Assembly: GCF_021290965.1 (NCBI RefSeq)
Contig: NZ_JAJOYT010000001.1
Span: 248,001 to 312,000 of the forward strand
DNA length: 64,000 nucleotides
DNA from: Rheinheimera faecalis
Lineage (GTDB): Bacteria; Pseudomonadota; Gammaproteobacteria; Enterobacterales; Alteromonadaceae
Reading direction: 5' to 3'
In this document: positions 52,905 to 62,415 of the stretch, piece after piece
Layout: each line of letters begins with the position of its first letter
Position numbering within the stretch: position 1 is the first letter of the stretch
The notes under the pieces: generated by a model
The model's input: the letters and a program-made list of their open reading frames with translations, nothing else
What the model was told of the DNA's origin: nothing
The model's database searches: none
Program-made: the position numbers and the translations under genes

Positions 52905-55849
52905 TCCGCCTGAATGTGGTGCTGCTGAGTATGCTCTGCAGTGGTGGCTTGACCAGTGCAGTTGCAATGGCTGAGCCGATGACGGATTACCAGAAGTTTC
53001 GCACTTATCACTACATTGAAAAAGCCCAACGCTTGCAGCAACAGAATGATTTACCCGGTGCTATTGCCGAAATTAACCGGGCTTTAACTTTATTACCCGG
53101 ACAAAGTGATTTACTGCTGCTGCGTTTTAATTATCAAATGGAAGCAGGGGATTTAGCTGGCGTCCGCCAGACAGTGCAACAGCTGCCGAGGGATAAACAG
53201 CACGGCTTGTATCCAGCAGCCTTGTTGCTTCAGTTGAGTCAGCAAACCCAACCCGACATGCAGTGGATTGACCAACAGTGGCCAACTTTATCCGCAGCAG
53301 ACCAACACTATGCAGCCAAGCTGGTGATACAACGTTTTATAGTGTTGGAGCAGCAGCAACAAGCCTATCAGTGGCTGACGGTAAAGCAGCCACTTTCTGC
53401 TGATCTGACCCGCTTGCATGCGTCTCTGGCGGGCACTCTGGGGCTGCATAAACAAGTGATCGATGACCTGTCTTCTTTACCCCCAAAGCAGTTATCAGAC
53501 CCGGAAACTGACAGTATGGTGATGGCGTTGATGCAAAACAATCAGAGTGAACAGGCTTATGCTCTGATCGAGAAACAACCTTATTCTTCCAGTGCTTTAC
53601 TCTATTACCGCCAGCAGTTGCAACAGCAGTTGGCGCTGAGAGACTGGGTAGCCGCTGAACAGAGTTTTGCTTTTATTGAACGTTACCATCAGTTGGAGCC
53701 ACAGGAACAGCAGCAGAAATTTCAGTTGGCGCTGGTGAAAAAAGACTGGCCCTTAGCGCTGCAAATGGCTGGGCAACAGGAATTGAATTGCTGGCAACGT
53801 ATTGATTTGTATATGCAAGCTGGCAATGAAAAGTTAGCTGAGTTGTTGTTTCAAAGCTGTCCTGCCAGTGAAGACCCTCAAAGTTGGCTGGTTTATGCTG
53901 AAAAATGGTTAGCTGCCGATCAGGTTGCATCCGAGCCGTTAGCAGGCTCTTTTTCACAAGCTCAGCAGCAGTTAGTGGCGCAGAAAAGACGAAATGTCAG
54001 TGCATCGCAGCACCGGCGGTATAAAGCGACAGGACCGGATGATCGCAGCTATCAGTTAGTTCGCTCCGGGCAGCCAGATAAGGCGCTGGCTGTATTGACC
54101 AAAGCGCTACCCTTTAGTAACCAGGTGCAGCAACAAGGTATTTTGCCGCAGCGATTGTTGCAGCTATTGTCAAAACAAGAGCCCATCAATACGGATATTC
54201 TGAGTAAAACCGATGACTGGACTGTACTTAGGGTTGAACGGGCTGAATTGTGGCGACTGGCTGGACGCTGTGACAAAACACTGCAGTTATTAACAGGGCA
54301 GACGGACACGGCGCAGGGCTGGCGCAGCCTGGCCTTGTGTCAGGATAAAGACTCGGCCGAATTTGCGCTGGCACAGTGGCAAAAAGCCTATCAGCTGGAC
54401 CCGCAAGTGTCTGATCAACTGGCGATGGCCTATCTGCATCTGCAACTGGATGATCCTCAAGCCGCATTGTCAGCTTTTACCCGCATGAAACCAGAACAGT
54501 TGCTGGATAAAGACAAGCAGAGTGTGGCCCAATTGGCTCTGGAGTTGGATCAAGCTGAACTGGGTGAGCGCTATCTGTTAGCCTCATCGGGCGACAGAGC
54601 GGACTGGTATCTGGCCGTTGCGGAGCGTTTACATGTGAAAGACTCCAACAATCAGAAAAATAACCAGCAGGCTTTAAGTTATCTGGAAAAAATAACAACA
54701 GCTTCAGATAAACAGTGGGCTGAAGTCCATTTGCAAAAAGCCTGGATTTATCAGTCTATGCAAGACTATCCGGCTGCAGAGCAATCCTGGCAAACGGCTT
54801 TGCAAAAAGCACCGGATGATGCCCGGCTGCATGCTGGTTATGGTTATTTACTGATCCGTTTAAATCGCGACGATGAAGCCTTAATTCAACTTAAGCAAGC
54901 GGCAAAGTCGTCGCAGTACAAAAACGATGTGGCGATGAAAGGGCAGATTGCTTATTTGTCGGCAGACACTAAAAATCTGGATGAAACCTTATACTGGCTG
55001 GAAGAAGCGATAGACGCTCAACAGGCGCCTGTAAAACAAAATGCCTTAACTGCGACAGAACTATACAGGTTGAAACGTTACCATCAGAACATCTCCAAAA
55101 ACTGGCAAGTGACAGCGAGCACTGCTGTGCGTCATGGTGCCAGCCTGACCGTGCTTGATACGGCGGCAAATGAAGAGCCTGACATAGAACCTATCCGTAA
55201 CGATGCCATCATGCGTCTGGAGTATTTTCAGGATGCGCTTCAGCGCGATCTTAGTGTCTATATGCAGTTGTCGACTAATGGCAGCAGTGATCATTACTAC
55301 AACAATTGGGGGCATGAGTACGGTTTGTCTTACAAGCCCTTGAACCATACTAATTTGTGGCTCAGTGCTGCTGTACAGCAATATCCCTTGGGGGAAGGCG
55401 ACTGGCGTGCATTGCTGCGCTTAAGCGGTGATTTCTTCAATCAGGGTAAGTGGCAATCTGAATGGCAATCGGAACAGGATCACTGGCGGGAGCGTAAGTT
55501 ATTTGTCGATGCTGTCTATTGGCCAGATGGAGGACAGTTATTGCTACAAAGTAAGTTTGAGCAAGGTAAAGCATTCCGCCTGGACGATAGCCTGTTTCAG
55601 ATTGTCCGTCCTTATGCTTTAAGTCAGTTGGATTACCGCAAGCAAAAAGCCCCGGGATCAGGTTTGAATGCGGAAGGTTGGCAGTGGACTGCTGGATTGG
55701 GTGTACAAAGCCGTTTTGGTTTGGGTGAAACGCATTATGACGCTTACCGGCACAAATGGGAGCTTAACCTGGAATGGCAGTATCAATTGGCGGGCGATTT
55801 AAGCGAGGATCAGCACGCCTTATCGTTGCAGCTGTCTTATCAGTATTAA
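52901..55849 (+). CDS. nfrA: NfrA-like TPR/outer-membrane protein, copy 1
   Basis: 982 residues from a TTG start (GGAG eight bases upstream; TTGA overlap with nfrB). Signal peptide ending VAMAEP, then many TPR-like helical repeats and a C-terminal beta-rich NfrA/BcsC-like domain ending LQLSYQY (outer-membrane C-terminus). NfrA is the outer-membrane partner of NfrB and the N4 receptor protein in E. coli. Against copy 2 it lacks about 30 residues around position 360-375 (junction VAQKRRNVSASQHRRYKA), an in-frame deletion. Confidence 0.9.
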   Translation: MIRLNVVLLSMLCSGGLTSAVAMAEPMTDYQKFRTYHYIEKAQRLQQQNDLPGAIAEINRALTLLPGQSDLLLLRFNYQMEAGDLAGVRQTVQQLPRDKQHGLYPAALLLQLSQQTQPDMQWIDQQWPTLSAADQHYAAKLVIQRFIVLEQQQQAYQWLTVKQPLSADLTRLHASLAGTLGLHKQVIDDLSSLPPKQLSDPETDSMVMALMQNNQSEQAYALIEKQPYSSSALLYYRQQLQQQLALRDWVAAEQSFAFIERYHQLEPQEQQQKFQLALVKKDWPLALQMAGQQELNCWQRIDLYMQAGNEKLAELLFQSCPASEDPQSWLVYAEKWLAADQVASEPLAGSFSQAQQQLVAQKRRNVSASQHRRYKATGPDDRSYQLVRSGQPDKALAVLTKALPFSNQVQQQGILPQRLLQLLSKQEPINTDILSKTDDWTVLRVERAELWRLAGRCDKTLQLLTGQTDTAQGWRSLALCQDKDSAEFALAQWQKAYQLDPQVSDQLAMAYLHLQLDDPQAALSAFTRMKPEQLLDKDKQSVAQLALELDQAELGERYLLASSGDRADWYLAVAERLHVKDSNNQKNNQQALSYLEKITTASDKQWAEVHLQKAWIYQSMQDYPAAEQSWQTALQKAPDDARLHAGYGYLLIRLNRDDEALIQLKQAAKSSQYKNDVAMKGQIAYLSADTKNLDETLYWLEEAIDAQQAPVKQNALTATELYRLKRYHQNISKNWQVTASTAVRHGASLTVLDTAANEEPDIEPIRNDAIMRLEYFQDALQRDLSVYMQLSTNGSSDHYYNNWGHEYGLSYKPLNHTNLWLSAAVQQYPLGEGDWRALLRLSGDFFNQGKWQSEWQSEQDHWRERKLFVDAVYWPDGGQLLLQSKFEQGKAFRLDDSLFQIVRPYALSQLDYRKQKAPGSGLNAEGWQWTAGLGVQSRFGLGETHYDAYRHKWELNLEWQYQLAGDLSEDQHALSLQLSYQY

Positions 55850-55881
55850 CAAAAGTGATGGCTGATGGTTTTTCAGCCTAA
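55774..55881 (+). pseudogene. Vestige of the DUF4434 gene start after copy 1
   Basis: A 35-codon frame overlapping the end of nfrA1. It begins MAVSIGGRFKRGSARL and continues with AAVLSVL, matching the signal-peptide part of the DUF4434 protein at 61248, then stops. It may be a remnant of a full second copy or only the by-product of the repeated nfrA end. Confidence 0.4.
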
Positions 55882-55964
55882 AACCAGGGAGCATTTGGAA
55901 AATAACTTATAGGTTCATATTTTTCACTTATGCCATCTTAAAGTGATATTAACAGTTGTTTTTG

Positions 55965-55989
55965 TATCAATTTAATATTTAAATTGATA
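55965..55989. promoter_or_regulatory. Perfect 25-base palindrome upstream of nfrB2
   Basis: TATCAATTTAA-TAT-TTAAATTGATA: 11-base arms with a 3-base centre, 77 bases before nfrB2. Its length, symmetry and position suggest an operator. No matching palindrome is seen before nfrB1. Confidence 0.5.
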
Positions 55990-56065
55990 AATATGAAACT
56001 TGTCGGTAAGATCTATTCCATATCTGGTTTTTAGCTCGCTAGAAATAGCTTGTCATGGTGTGGAA

Positions 56066-58291
56066 ATGCTGCTGGTCGATCTGCTCGCGAATTATCTATA
56101 TCTGCTGCGTTATATAGTGGTTGTGCTGATGATATTGCTTCTGGTGTTTGCGCTGGATGATGTCTTTATTGATCTGTATTACTGGGCGCGGCATTGGGGG
56201 CGTTATTTTCGTTTTTATCGAAAAACCAAGAAGTTTGACGAGCAGGAACTGTTTCATCTAAAAGAGCATCCCATAGCTATTATGGTACCGGCCTGGCAAG
56301 AGGTTGGGGTGGTAGGCAAGATGGCTGAATTTGCTGCTGCTGAGCTGGACTACGAAAATTACCAGATTTTTGTCGGTACTTATCCTAATGACCCTGCCAC
56401 TCAGGCTGATGTTGACGCGGCATGCGCCCGTTTTCCTCATGTACACAAGGTGGTATGTGCACGACCAGGCCCTACCAGCAAAGCGGATTGTCTGAACAAT
56501 ATTATTACCTCTATCCTGGACTTTGAGCGCCGCACCCAGGTGAAATTCGCAGGTTTTGTTTTGCATGACGCAGAAGATGTGGTGTCGGCTATGGAATTAC
56601 GGCTGTTTAATTATCTGTTGCCGAAAAAAGATTTGATCCAACTGCCGGTATACCCTTTTGCTAAAGGTCCTTTTGCTTTCACCTCCGGGCACTATCTGGA
56701 TGAATTTTCTGAAAGCCATGGCAAAGATGTTGTCGTACGCGAGTCTATGGTTGGTCAGGTACCAAGCGCTGGAGTAGGGACCTGTTTTAGTCGTCGCGCT
56801 ATCATCAAATTATCACAGGAGGGGGATGGTTTACCTTTTGACGTGCAGTCTTTAACAGAAGACTACGACATAGGGTTCCGGCTGAAACACTGGGGGATGG
56901 AAGAAATTTTTGTTCGTTTCCCTGTGACAGATAATGCGTTGGCCCGCCACGCCGAAACAAGCCGCAGTCGCAGTAAAAGTGACGGTAACGTAGTTTGTGT
57001 GCGTGAGTATTTTCCTGAGACCTTTCATACGGCTGTCAGGCAAAAAAGTCGCTGGATCATAGGTATTGTATTTCAGGGCTTTAAAACCCACCGTTGGGTT
57101 GATGACTGGCGGTTAAATTATTTCTTATGGCGCGATCGCAAAGGTGTGATTACCTATTTTGTCAGCTTTATCTCCACCTTGATTTTTGCGCAGTTATGTC
57201 TGTTCTGGTTGTACGATCAACTGGTGGCTGATGGCTATCACTTTTTATCTATTTTTGTTGATGACCCTTTGGTTCAAACCTTGCTCGGCCTGAACTTCAT
57301 CTTTTTTATCAACCGTTTATTTCAGCGTATGGTGTTTGTTCGCCGGTATTACGGCATAGGGCAGGCATTGTTGTCTGTACCTCGTCAGCTGTGGGGCAAT
57401 GTGATTAACTTCTTCGCCAATGTGCGCGCCTGGAAGCAGGTATTACAACATGGTGATCCGCGTCGTGTCGCCTGGGATAAAACCTCTCATGAATACCCAA
57501 GCATCAGTCAAAGCCGCGCGACCCGCTCCATTGGTTCAATTCTGGTTGCGCAAGGGACCTTGTCGCAACAAGAGCTGGATTTTGGTTTAGAGCAGCAACA
57601 AAAAGGTGAGCGGTTGGGACAGTCCTTATTAAGATTAGGCATGCTGACGCCCACTCAATTGGGTAAGGCCGTGGCCGGGCAACTGGAATTACCTTATGTT
57701 GAAACCGACCCTTTTGCTTTAGATGCGGAGCTTATCAGCAGCTTGCCTGAACGTCTGGCGCTGAAATATATGGTGTTACCAGTCAAACTTCAGAATGGTG
57801 TCTTAATGCTAGTGCGGGAAAGCCAACTGTCTCCTGTGGCTTTATCCCAAATTGAACGCCAGACAGGTTTTAAAGTGCAGTTGTGTATTTGTGCTTATGG
57901 TGTCGTCAGTTTAGGTGTGCGGCATTGGTACAGGCAGGAAGAAAATCTGAACCCGGATCTGTATCTGCAGCAGTGCTTAGCTCAAGGTGTGATCAGCGAA
58001 TCTGATCTGCTGATCCTGACTCAAAGTTATCTGGCCAGTCAGTTGTCTTTTGGTGATGCTTTAGTACAGGCTGCCTTGTTGGAACCCGCTGTGGTCAATC
58101 AGGTGTTGATTAGTTTTGACCATCAGAGTGGTTTGCGTTTAGGTGACTATTTGATCCAGGAGGGCATTGTCACTGCAGAAAATCTGGCACAAGTGGTCAA
58201 GCTACAACAGCAACGGCGTAAAACCATACAGCAGTTGGTGCAGGAATTAGCACCTGAAACGATAAATCAACGGCAGGAGGCTGTAGTTTGA
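56066..58291 (+). CDS. nfrB: NfrB-like glycosyltransferase with MshEN domain, copy 2
   Basis: 741 residues, intact. Same layout as copy 1: GT2 domain with DAED, TEDYD and QKSRW, membrane helices, then two MshEN-like halves (SIGSILVAQGTLSQQELDFG...RLGQSLLRLGMLTPTQLG, and a C-terminal RLGDYLIQEGIVTAENLAQ). The first 480 residues are nearly identical to copy 1 by eye. It probably polymerises and exports a glycan under c-di-GMP control; the GGDEF-EAL protein at 44215-47289 is a possible partner. Start at the ATG 56066 aligns with copy 1; the ribosome site is weak. Confidence 0.92.
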   Translation: MLLVDLLANYLYLLRYIVVVLMILLLVFALDDVFIDLYYWARHWGRYFRFYRKTKKFDEQELFHLKEHPIAIMVPAWQEVGVVGKMAEFAAAELDYENYQIFVGTYPNDPATQADVDAACARFPHVHKVVCARPGPTSKADCLNNIITSILDFERRTQVKFAGFVLHDAEDVVSAMELRLFNYLLPKKDLIQLPVYPFAKGPFAFTSGHYLDEFSESHGKDVVVRESMVGQVPSAGVGTCFSRRAIIKLSQEGDGLPFDVQSLTEDYDIGFRLKHWGMEEIFVRFPVTDNALARHAETSRSRSKSDGNVVCVREYFPETFHTAVRQKSRWIIGIVFQGFKTHRWVDDWRLNYFLWRDRKGVITYFVSFISTLIFAQLCLFWLYDQLVADGYHFLSIFVDDPLVQTLLGLNFIFFINRLFQRMVFVRRYYGIGQALLSVPRQLWGNVINFFANVRAWKQVLQHGDPRRVAWDKTSHEYPSISQSRATRSIGSILVAQGTLSQQELDFGLEQQQKGERLGQSLLRLGMLTPTQLGKAVAGQLELPYVETDPFALDAELISSLPERLALKYMVLPVKLQNGVLMLVRESQLSPVALSQIERQTGFKVQLCICAYGVVSLGVRHWYRQEENLNPDLYLQQCLAQGVISESDLLILTQSYLASQLSFGDALVQAALLEPAVVNQVLISFDHQSGLRLGDYLIQEGIVTAENLAQVVKLQQQRRKTIQQLVQELAPETINQRQEAVV

Positions 58292-61200
58292 TACGGATAT
58301 TGGTTGTATTTTTATTGGTTTTCACTGCGTCTGTTTCTGCTGAAGCGATGACGGATTATCAGAAGTTCCGCACTTACCCTTACATTGAAAAAGCTTACCG
58401 TTTACAGCAAAAAGACGATGTAACAGGGGCTATTGCCGAAATCCATAAAGCGCTGGCTCTGGTACCTGCACAGCCAGAATTATTGGTTTTGTTGTTGCGT
58501 TATCAGATTGAAGCGAAAGATCAAGCCGCTGCTACATCGACATTGCAACAAATCCCTCAGTCAGAGCAGCAGGGTTTATATCCACTTTTGCTTGAGTTGC
58601 AATTACAAAAACAGTCGTTACCTGACTTGCCCGGGCTAGACCTGCTCTGGCCTCTGTTCAATGCAAAGGATCAACTGGAGATAGCCCGGCTTGTAAGCTC
58701 CAGGCTTATTGCATTAAAACAAGAGCAACAAGCCTACCAGTGGCTGGCAACAAAAAGACCGCTTCCTGCAGAAGTGCTGAAATTACATGCTGCGTTGGCT
58801 GAATCCTTACGTCTGACGGATCAGGTGATTCGTGATTTATCCTCTTTAGACGACTCCCAGTTATCTGAAGAAGACAAAACCAGGCTGGTGATGGCATTGG
58901 TGCAAAAAGGGCAGGCCGATCAAGCGTTTTTACTGATTGAGTCAGAGCCAAAATCTGAAGCTGCGCTGATGTATTACCGTCAGTTGTTGCAGCAACAAAT
59001 AGCCTTGCAGGACTGGACTGCTGCGTTGACAAGTTTTGACTTTATAGAAACTCATCACCAGTTAACTCCGGATGAAAAACAGCAAAAGTTACAGTGGGCT
59101 TTGTTGCAGAATAACTGGCCAATGGCTTTTGAATTAGCAGAGCAGCTACAACTTAACTGTTGGCAGCGTATTGATTTGTATATGCAAGCTGGCGAAGAAC
59201 ATCAGGCGAAAGCCTTGTTTTTGCAATGCCCATCTATTGATAACCCTGATAGCTGGCTGGTGTATGCGGAAAAATGGCTGAGTGCTGATGAAATCAGTCA
59301 GGAGTATCTGGCTGCTGAGCATTTACAGGCGCAGCAACGCCGTCTGGTTGCGCAAAAACGGCTCTCTGCCGGACAATATCAACAAGTACTGCAACAGCTG
59401 CTGGACGATCCAAAACAATCAGCTCAGTACGAGCTGGTATTGGCAAGCGCTCAGGCTTTGCCTGCAGGGCCTGTGAAAATGCAGTCGATGCAGAAGCTGC
59501 ATCAGTATAAAGCCAGTGCGCCTACGCTGGATGAGTTGAGTTACCAGTACATTTTGGCGGGAGAGTCAGAAAAAGCTCTGCAACTGCTGGCAAAAGCTTT
59601 GCCTTTTGATACTGAAACTCAACAAAAAAAGCTGTTACCAGAGCGGGTATTGGAACTGTTAAAACAACAAAACCCTATTGATACTGCCGTTTTAGCAAAA
59701 ACTGACAGTTGGGCTGTCCTGGCTGCTGAACGCGCTGAATTGTGGCGTCTGACCGGGCGTTGCGATAAAACCCTGACTATGTTGTCGGGCAAAGCCAATA
59801 CTGCATCGGGCTGGCGTAGCCTGGCGTTATGCCAGGAAGAGCAAAATGCAGAGTTTGCTTTATTGCACTGGCAAAAAGCCCATCAGTTGCAGGGGCAAGA
59901 CACAGATGTGTTGAATATTGCTTATTTACAGCAAAAATTAAATGACCCTGCTGCTGCATTTTTATCTTTTACTTCTTTAGATCTCAGTGTGTTATCTGAT
60001 GAAGATAAGCAAAATACAGCGCAGCTGGCGCTTGAGTTGGATGAGCTGGAAAAAGGCGAGCAGTACTTGTTAGTGTCTAGTGCTGATCAGGCCGCTTGGT
60101 ATCTGGAAGCGGCGGCGTTAAAGCGTAAACAACAGAATGAAGCCGCTTTGGTCTATCTGAACAAAATAGTCCGGACAAACAAAGAGCAATGGGTCAGATT
60201 GCATTTGCAAAAAGCCTGGATTTATCAGGCGATGCACAACTTTCCGGCGGCCGAACAAGCCTGGCGTGCCGCTCTTGCCAAAGCTCCTGAACAAGCTGAG
60301 TTACATGCAGGCTATGGCTACTTGTTGGTGGGCATGAAACGCAACAAAGAAGCTTTGGCACATCTGCGTTATGCCGCAAAACAACCACAATATGCCAAGG
60401 ATGTCGCCATTGCCGGACAAGTGGCTTATTTATCCGCTGAAGAGCAGGATGCCGAAGACACTTTGTATTGGTTAAAGCAGTCCATTGACCGCCAGCATCA
60501 AGCTGAAAAACAAAATGCGCTGAGTAAAACAGAATTGTATCGCTTAAAACGCTACCATCAGACCATAGCTAAAAACTGGCAGCTGACAGCCAGTAAAGCG
60601 TTACGCCATGGTGCCAGTCTGACGGTACTTGGCAGTGCTGCACAGCAGGCTCCTGATCTGGATCCTGTGCGTAACGAAGCCTCAGTGCGGCTGGAACACT
60701 TTACCGATACCTTAAATCGCGACCAGAGTTTGTACCTGCAAGTATCGGCCAATGGCAGTAGTGAGCAGTATTATCGCAACTTTGGCCAGGAGTTTGGTGC
60801 GGCCTATAAGCCTCTGCAGCATACCAACTTATGGTTAAGCGCTGCATTGCAGCAATACCCTTTAGGTGAGGGAGACTGGCGTGCTTTGGTGCGTTTAACC
60901 GGCGATTTTCTGAATCAGGGTAAATGGCAATCTGAATGGCAACCAGAGCAGGATCACTGGCGCGAGCGTAAGTTATTTGTCGACGCTGTCTATTGGCCTG
61001 TGGATGGTCAAATTCTGTTGCAGTCTAAGTTTGAACAAGGCAAGGTGGTTCGTTACGACGATAGCCTGTTTCAGGTCACACGTGCTTATGTGTTAAGCCA
61101 GCTGGACTACCGAAAACAAAAGGCCCTGGATACCAATCTGAATGCTGAAGGCTGGCAGTGGACCACTGGATTGGGTCTGCAGTCACGAATTGGTTTGGGT

Positions 61201-61323
61201 GAAACGCACTATGACGCTTACCGGCATAAATTGGAGATGAACCTTGAATGGCAGTATCAAATGGTGGGCGATTTAAGCACCGATCAGCACGCTTTATCTT
61301 TGCAGCTGTCTTATCAGTATTAA
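58288..61323 (+). CDS. nfrA: NfrA-like TPR/outer-membrane protein, copy 2
   Basis: 1011 residues from a TTG start behind AGGAGG, overlapping the nfrB2 stop as TTGA. Signal peptide ending SVSAEA; TPR-like repeats to about 760; C-terminal beta-rich domain ending LQLSYQY. Diverged from copy 1 more than nfrB has. Its last 76 bases also encode the start of the DUF4434 protein in another frame. Confidence 0.92.
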   Translation: MIRILVVFLLVFTASVSAEAMTDYQKFRTYPYIEKAYRLQQKDDVTGAIAEIHKALALVPAQPELLVLLLRYQIEAKDQAAATSTLQQIPQSEQQGLYPLLLELQLQKQSLPDLPGLDLLWPLFNAKDQLEIARLVSSRLIALKQEQQAYQWLATKRPLPAEVLKLHAALAESLRLTDQVIRDLSSLDDSQLSEEDKTRLVMALVQKGQADQAFLLIESEPKSEAALMYYRQLLQQQIALQDWTAALTSFDFIETHHQLTPDEKQQKLQWALLQNNWPMAFELAEQLQLNCWQRIDLYMQAGEEHQAKALFLQCPSIDNPDSWLVYAEKWLSADEISQEYLAAEHLQAQQRRLVAQKRLSAGQYQQVLQQLLDDPKQSAQYELVLASAQALPAGPVKMQSMQKLHQYKASAPTLDELSYQYILAGESEKALQLLAKALPFDTETQQKKLLPERVLELLKQQNPIDTAVLAKTDSWAVLAAERAELWRLTGRCDKTLTMLSGKANTASGWRSLALCQEEQNAEFALLHWQKAHQLQGQDTDVLNIAYLQQKLNDPAAAFLSFTSLDLSVLSDEDKQNTAQLALELDELEKGEQYLLVSSADQAAWYLEAAALKRKQQNEAALVYLNKIVRTNKEQWVRLHLQKAWIYQAMHNFPAAEQAWRAALAKAPEQAELHAGYGYLLVGMKRNKEALAHLRYAAKQPQYAKDVAIAGQVAYLSAEEQDAEDTLYWLKQSIDRQHQAEKQNALSKTELYRLKRYHQTIAKNWQLTASKALRHGASLTVLGSAAQQAPDLDPVRNEASVRLEHFTDTLNRDQSLYLQVSANGSSEQYYRNFGQEFGAAYKPLQHTNLWLSAALQQYPLGEGDWRALVRLTGDFLNQGKWQSEWQPEQDHWRERKLFVDAVYWPVDGQILLQSKFEQGKVVRYDDSLFQVTRAYVLSQLDYRKQKALDTNLNAEGWQWTTGLGLQSRIGLGETHYDAYRHKLEMNLEWQYQMVGDLSTDQHALSLQLSYQY

Positions 61324-62180
61324 TTTTAGGCCCAGCTAAAGTGTGGGCGGGCATTGTCTTTTATCAGCCCTTACTGCGAGACAAGAACGTCAGTACAGAG
61401 CAGTGGCTGCAGATCTTAAGTGCCGCGCAACAACAGGGCATGACAGAACTTGCATTGCAGTGGGGGCAACATGGCGAGGTCAGCTTCTTTGATCCACAAG
61501 GACCTTCTGCTGCGTTATTTTCCGCTTTGCAGCAATTAAAGATCCCGCTGTGGCTTGGTTTATATGCTGACCCTGCTTATTTTAAAAAAATAGACAGTGC
61601 TGAGGCACAGAAGCAGGCATATTTTAAACAGCAAATGCTGTTGTCTTTACAAGTGCGGCGCCACTGGCTGAGTTTGTTAAAACAACAGCCACTACTTCAA
61701 CTTAAAGGCTGGTATTTACCGATGGAGCTGAACGATACAGATTTTGTATCGGCCTCTTATCTCACCTGGTTAATCCGCGAACTCAAAGGCTTAAGTGAAG
61801 TATTAGATAAGCCTGTGGCGATCAGTTTGTATTTTAATGGCAAAGTTCCGGTTAGAAACTGGCTGGAATCAGCTCGTCAGTTGCAAAGCGACAGATTACA
61901 GCTTTGGGTGCAGGATGGAGCCGGTGCAGCTCTGGTTTCAGAACCGAAGCGGCAGGAGTTGTTACAACAACTGCCTTGTACTATACCGCTGATCCGGGAG
62001 CAATTCCGGCAAAGTTCAAAACCGGGAGAAGTATTCCAGGCCCGCGCTTTAACTGAAGCAGAAAAGCAGACACAAGCTGACAGTTGTCATCCTGTGATTT
62101 ATTTTGAATTGCGTTATATGTCTGCAGCTGCAGGCAAACTTCCTTTAACAGACCCGCAAGAAAGCGTCATAACGCCTTGA
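61248..62180 (+). CDS. DUF4434 exported protein (YbcH-like)
   Basis: 310 residues. The ATG at 61248 lies inside nfrA2 in another frame; from it a full signal peptide is read (basic RFKHRSAR, hydrophobic FIFAAVLSVLILG, cleavage after KVWA). Without this start the mature GIVFYQPLLRD would lack export. The domain resembles TIM-barrel-like glycoside-hydrolase folds (GWYLPMELND, ISLYFNGKVP). As I recall, E. coli has a protein of this family (YbcH) beside nfrA. Probably processes or guides the glycan. Confidence 0.85.
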   Translation: MAVSNGGRFKHRSARFIFAAVLSVLILGPAKVWAGIVFYQPLLRDKNVSTEQWLQILSAAQQQGMTELALQWGQHGEVSFFDPQGPSAALFSALQQLKIPLWLGLYADPAYFKKIDSAEAQKQAYFKQQMLLSLQVRRHWLSLLKQQPLLQLKGWYLPMELNDTDFVSASYLTWLIRELKGLSEVLDKPVAISLYFNGKVPVRNWLESARQLQSDRLQLWVQDGAGAALVSEPKRQELLQQLPCTIPLIREQFRQSSKPGEVFQARALTEAEKQTQADSCHPVIYFELRYMSAAAGKLPLTDPQESVITP

Positions 62181-62225
62181 AGCGTTTAAAATAACAGCAA
62201 ACAACAGCACTTTTAAAAAAAGTGC

Positions 62226-62254
62226 TTGCAAGCAAAGCGGTCGCTGCATAACAT
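62226..62254 (+). promoter_or_regulatory. tRNA-Val promoter
   Basis: TTGCAA, 17-base spacer, TAACAT, followed by a GC-rich GCGCCC discriminator, typical of stringently controlled stable-RNA promoters. Confidence 0.6.
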
Positions 62255-62291
62255 AGCGCCCGTTGTGACGACTTCGTTGCAACACAGCAAT

Positions 62292-62368
62292 GCGTCCTTA
62301 GCTCAGTTGGTTAGAGCACCACCTTGACATGGTGGGGGTCGGTGGTTCGAGTCCACTAGGACGCACCA
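62292..62368 (+). tRNA. tRNA-Val (anticodon GAC), CCA encoded
   Basis: 77 bases. Acceptor GCGTCCT / AGGACGC, D-loop with AGCTCAGTTGGTTAGAGC, anticodon loop CTTGACATG with GAC, T arm GGTTCGAGTCC, encoded ACCA end. Reads GUC and GUU codons. Confidence 0.96.
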
Positions 62369-62378
62369 AATTCCTAAA

Positions 62379-62415
62379 CAAAAACAGCACCTTACGGGTG
62401 CTGTTTTTGTTTTTA
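62379..62415 (+). terminator. Terminator of the tRNA gene
   Basis: AACAGCACC-TTACG-GGTGCTGTT, extended by A/T pairs, followed by TTTGTTTTT. Confidence 0.85.
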
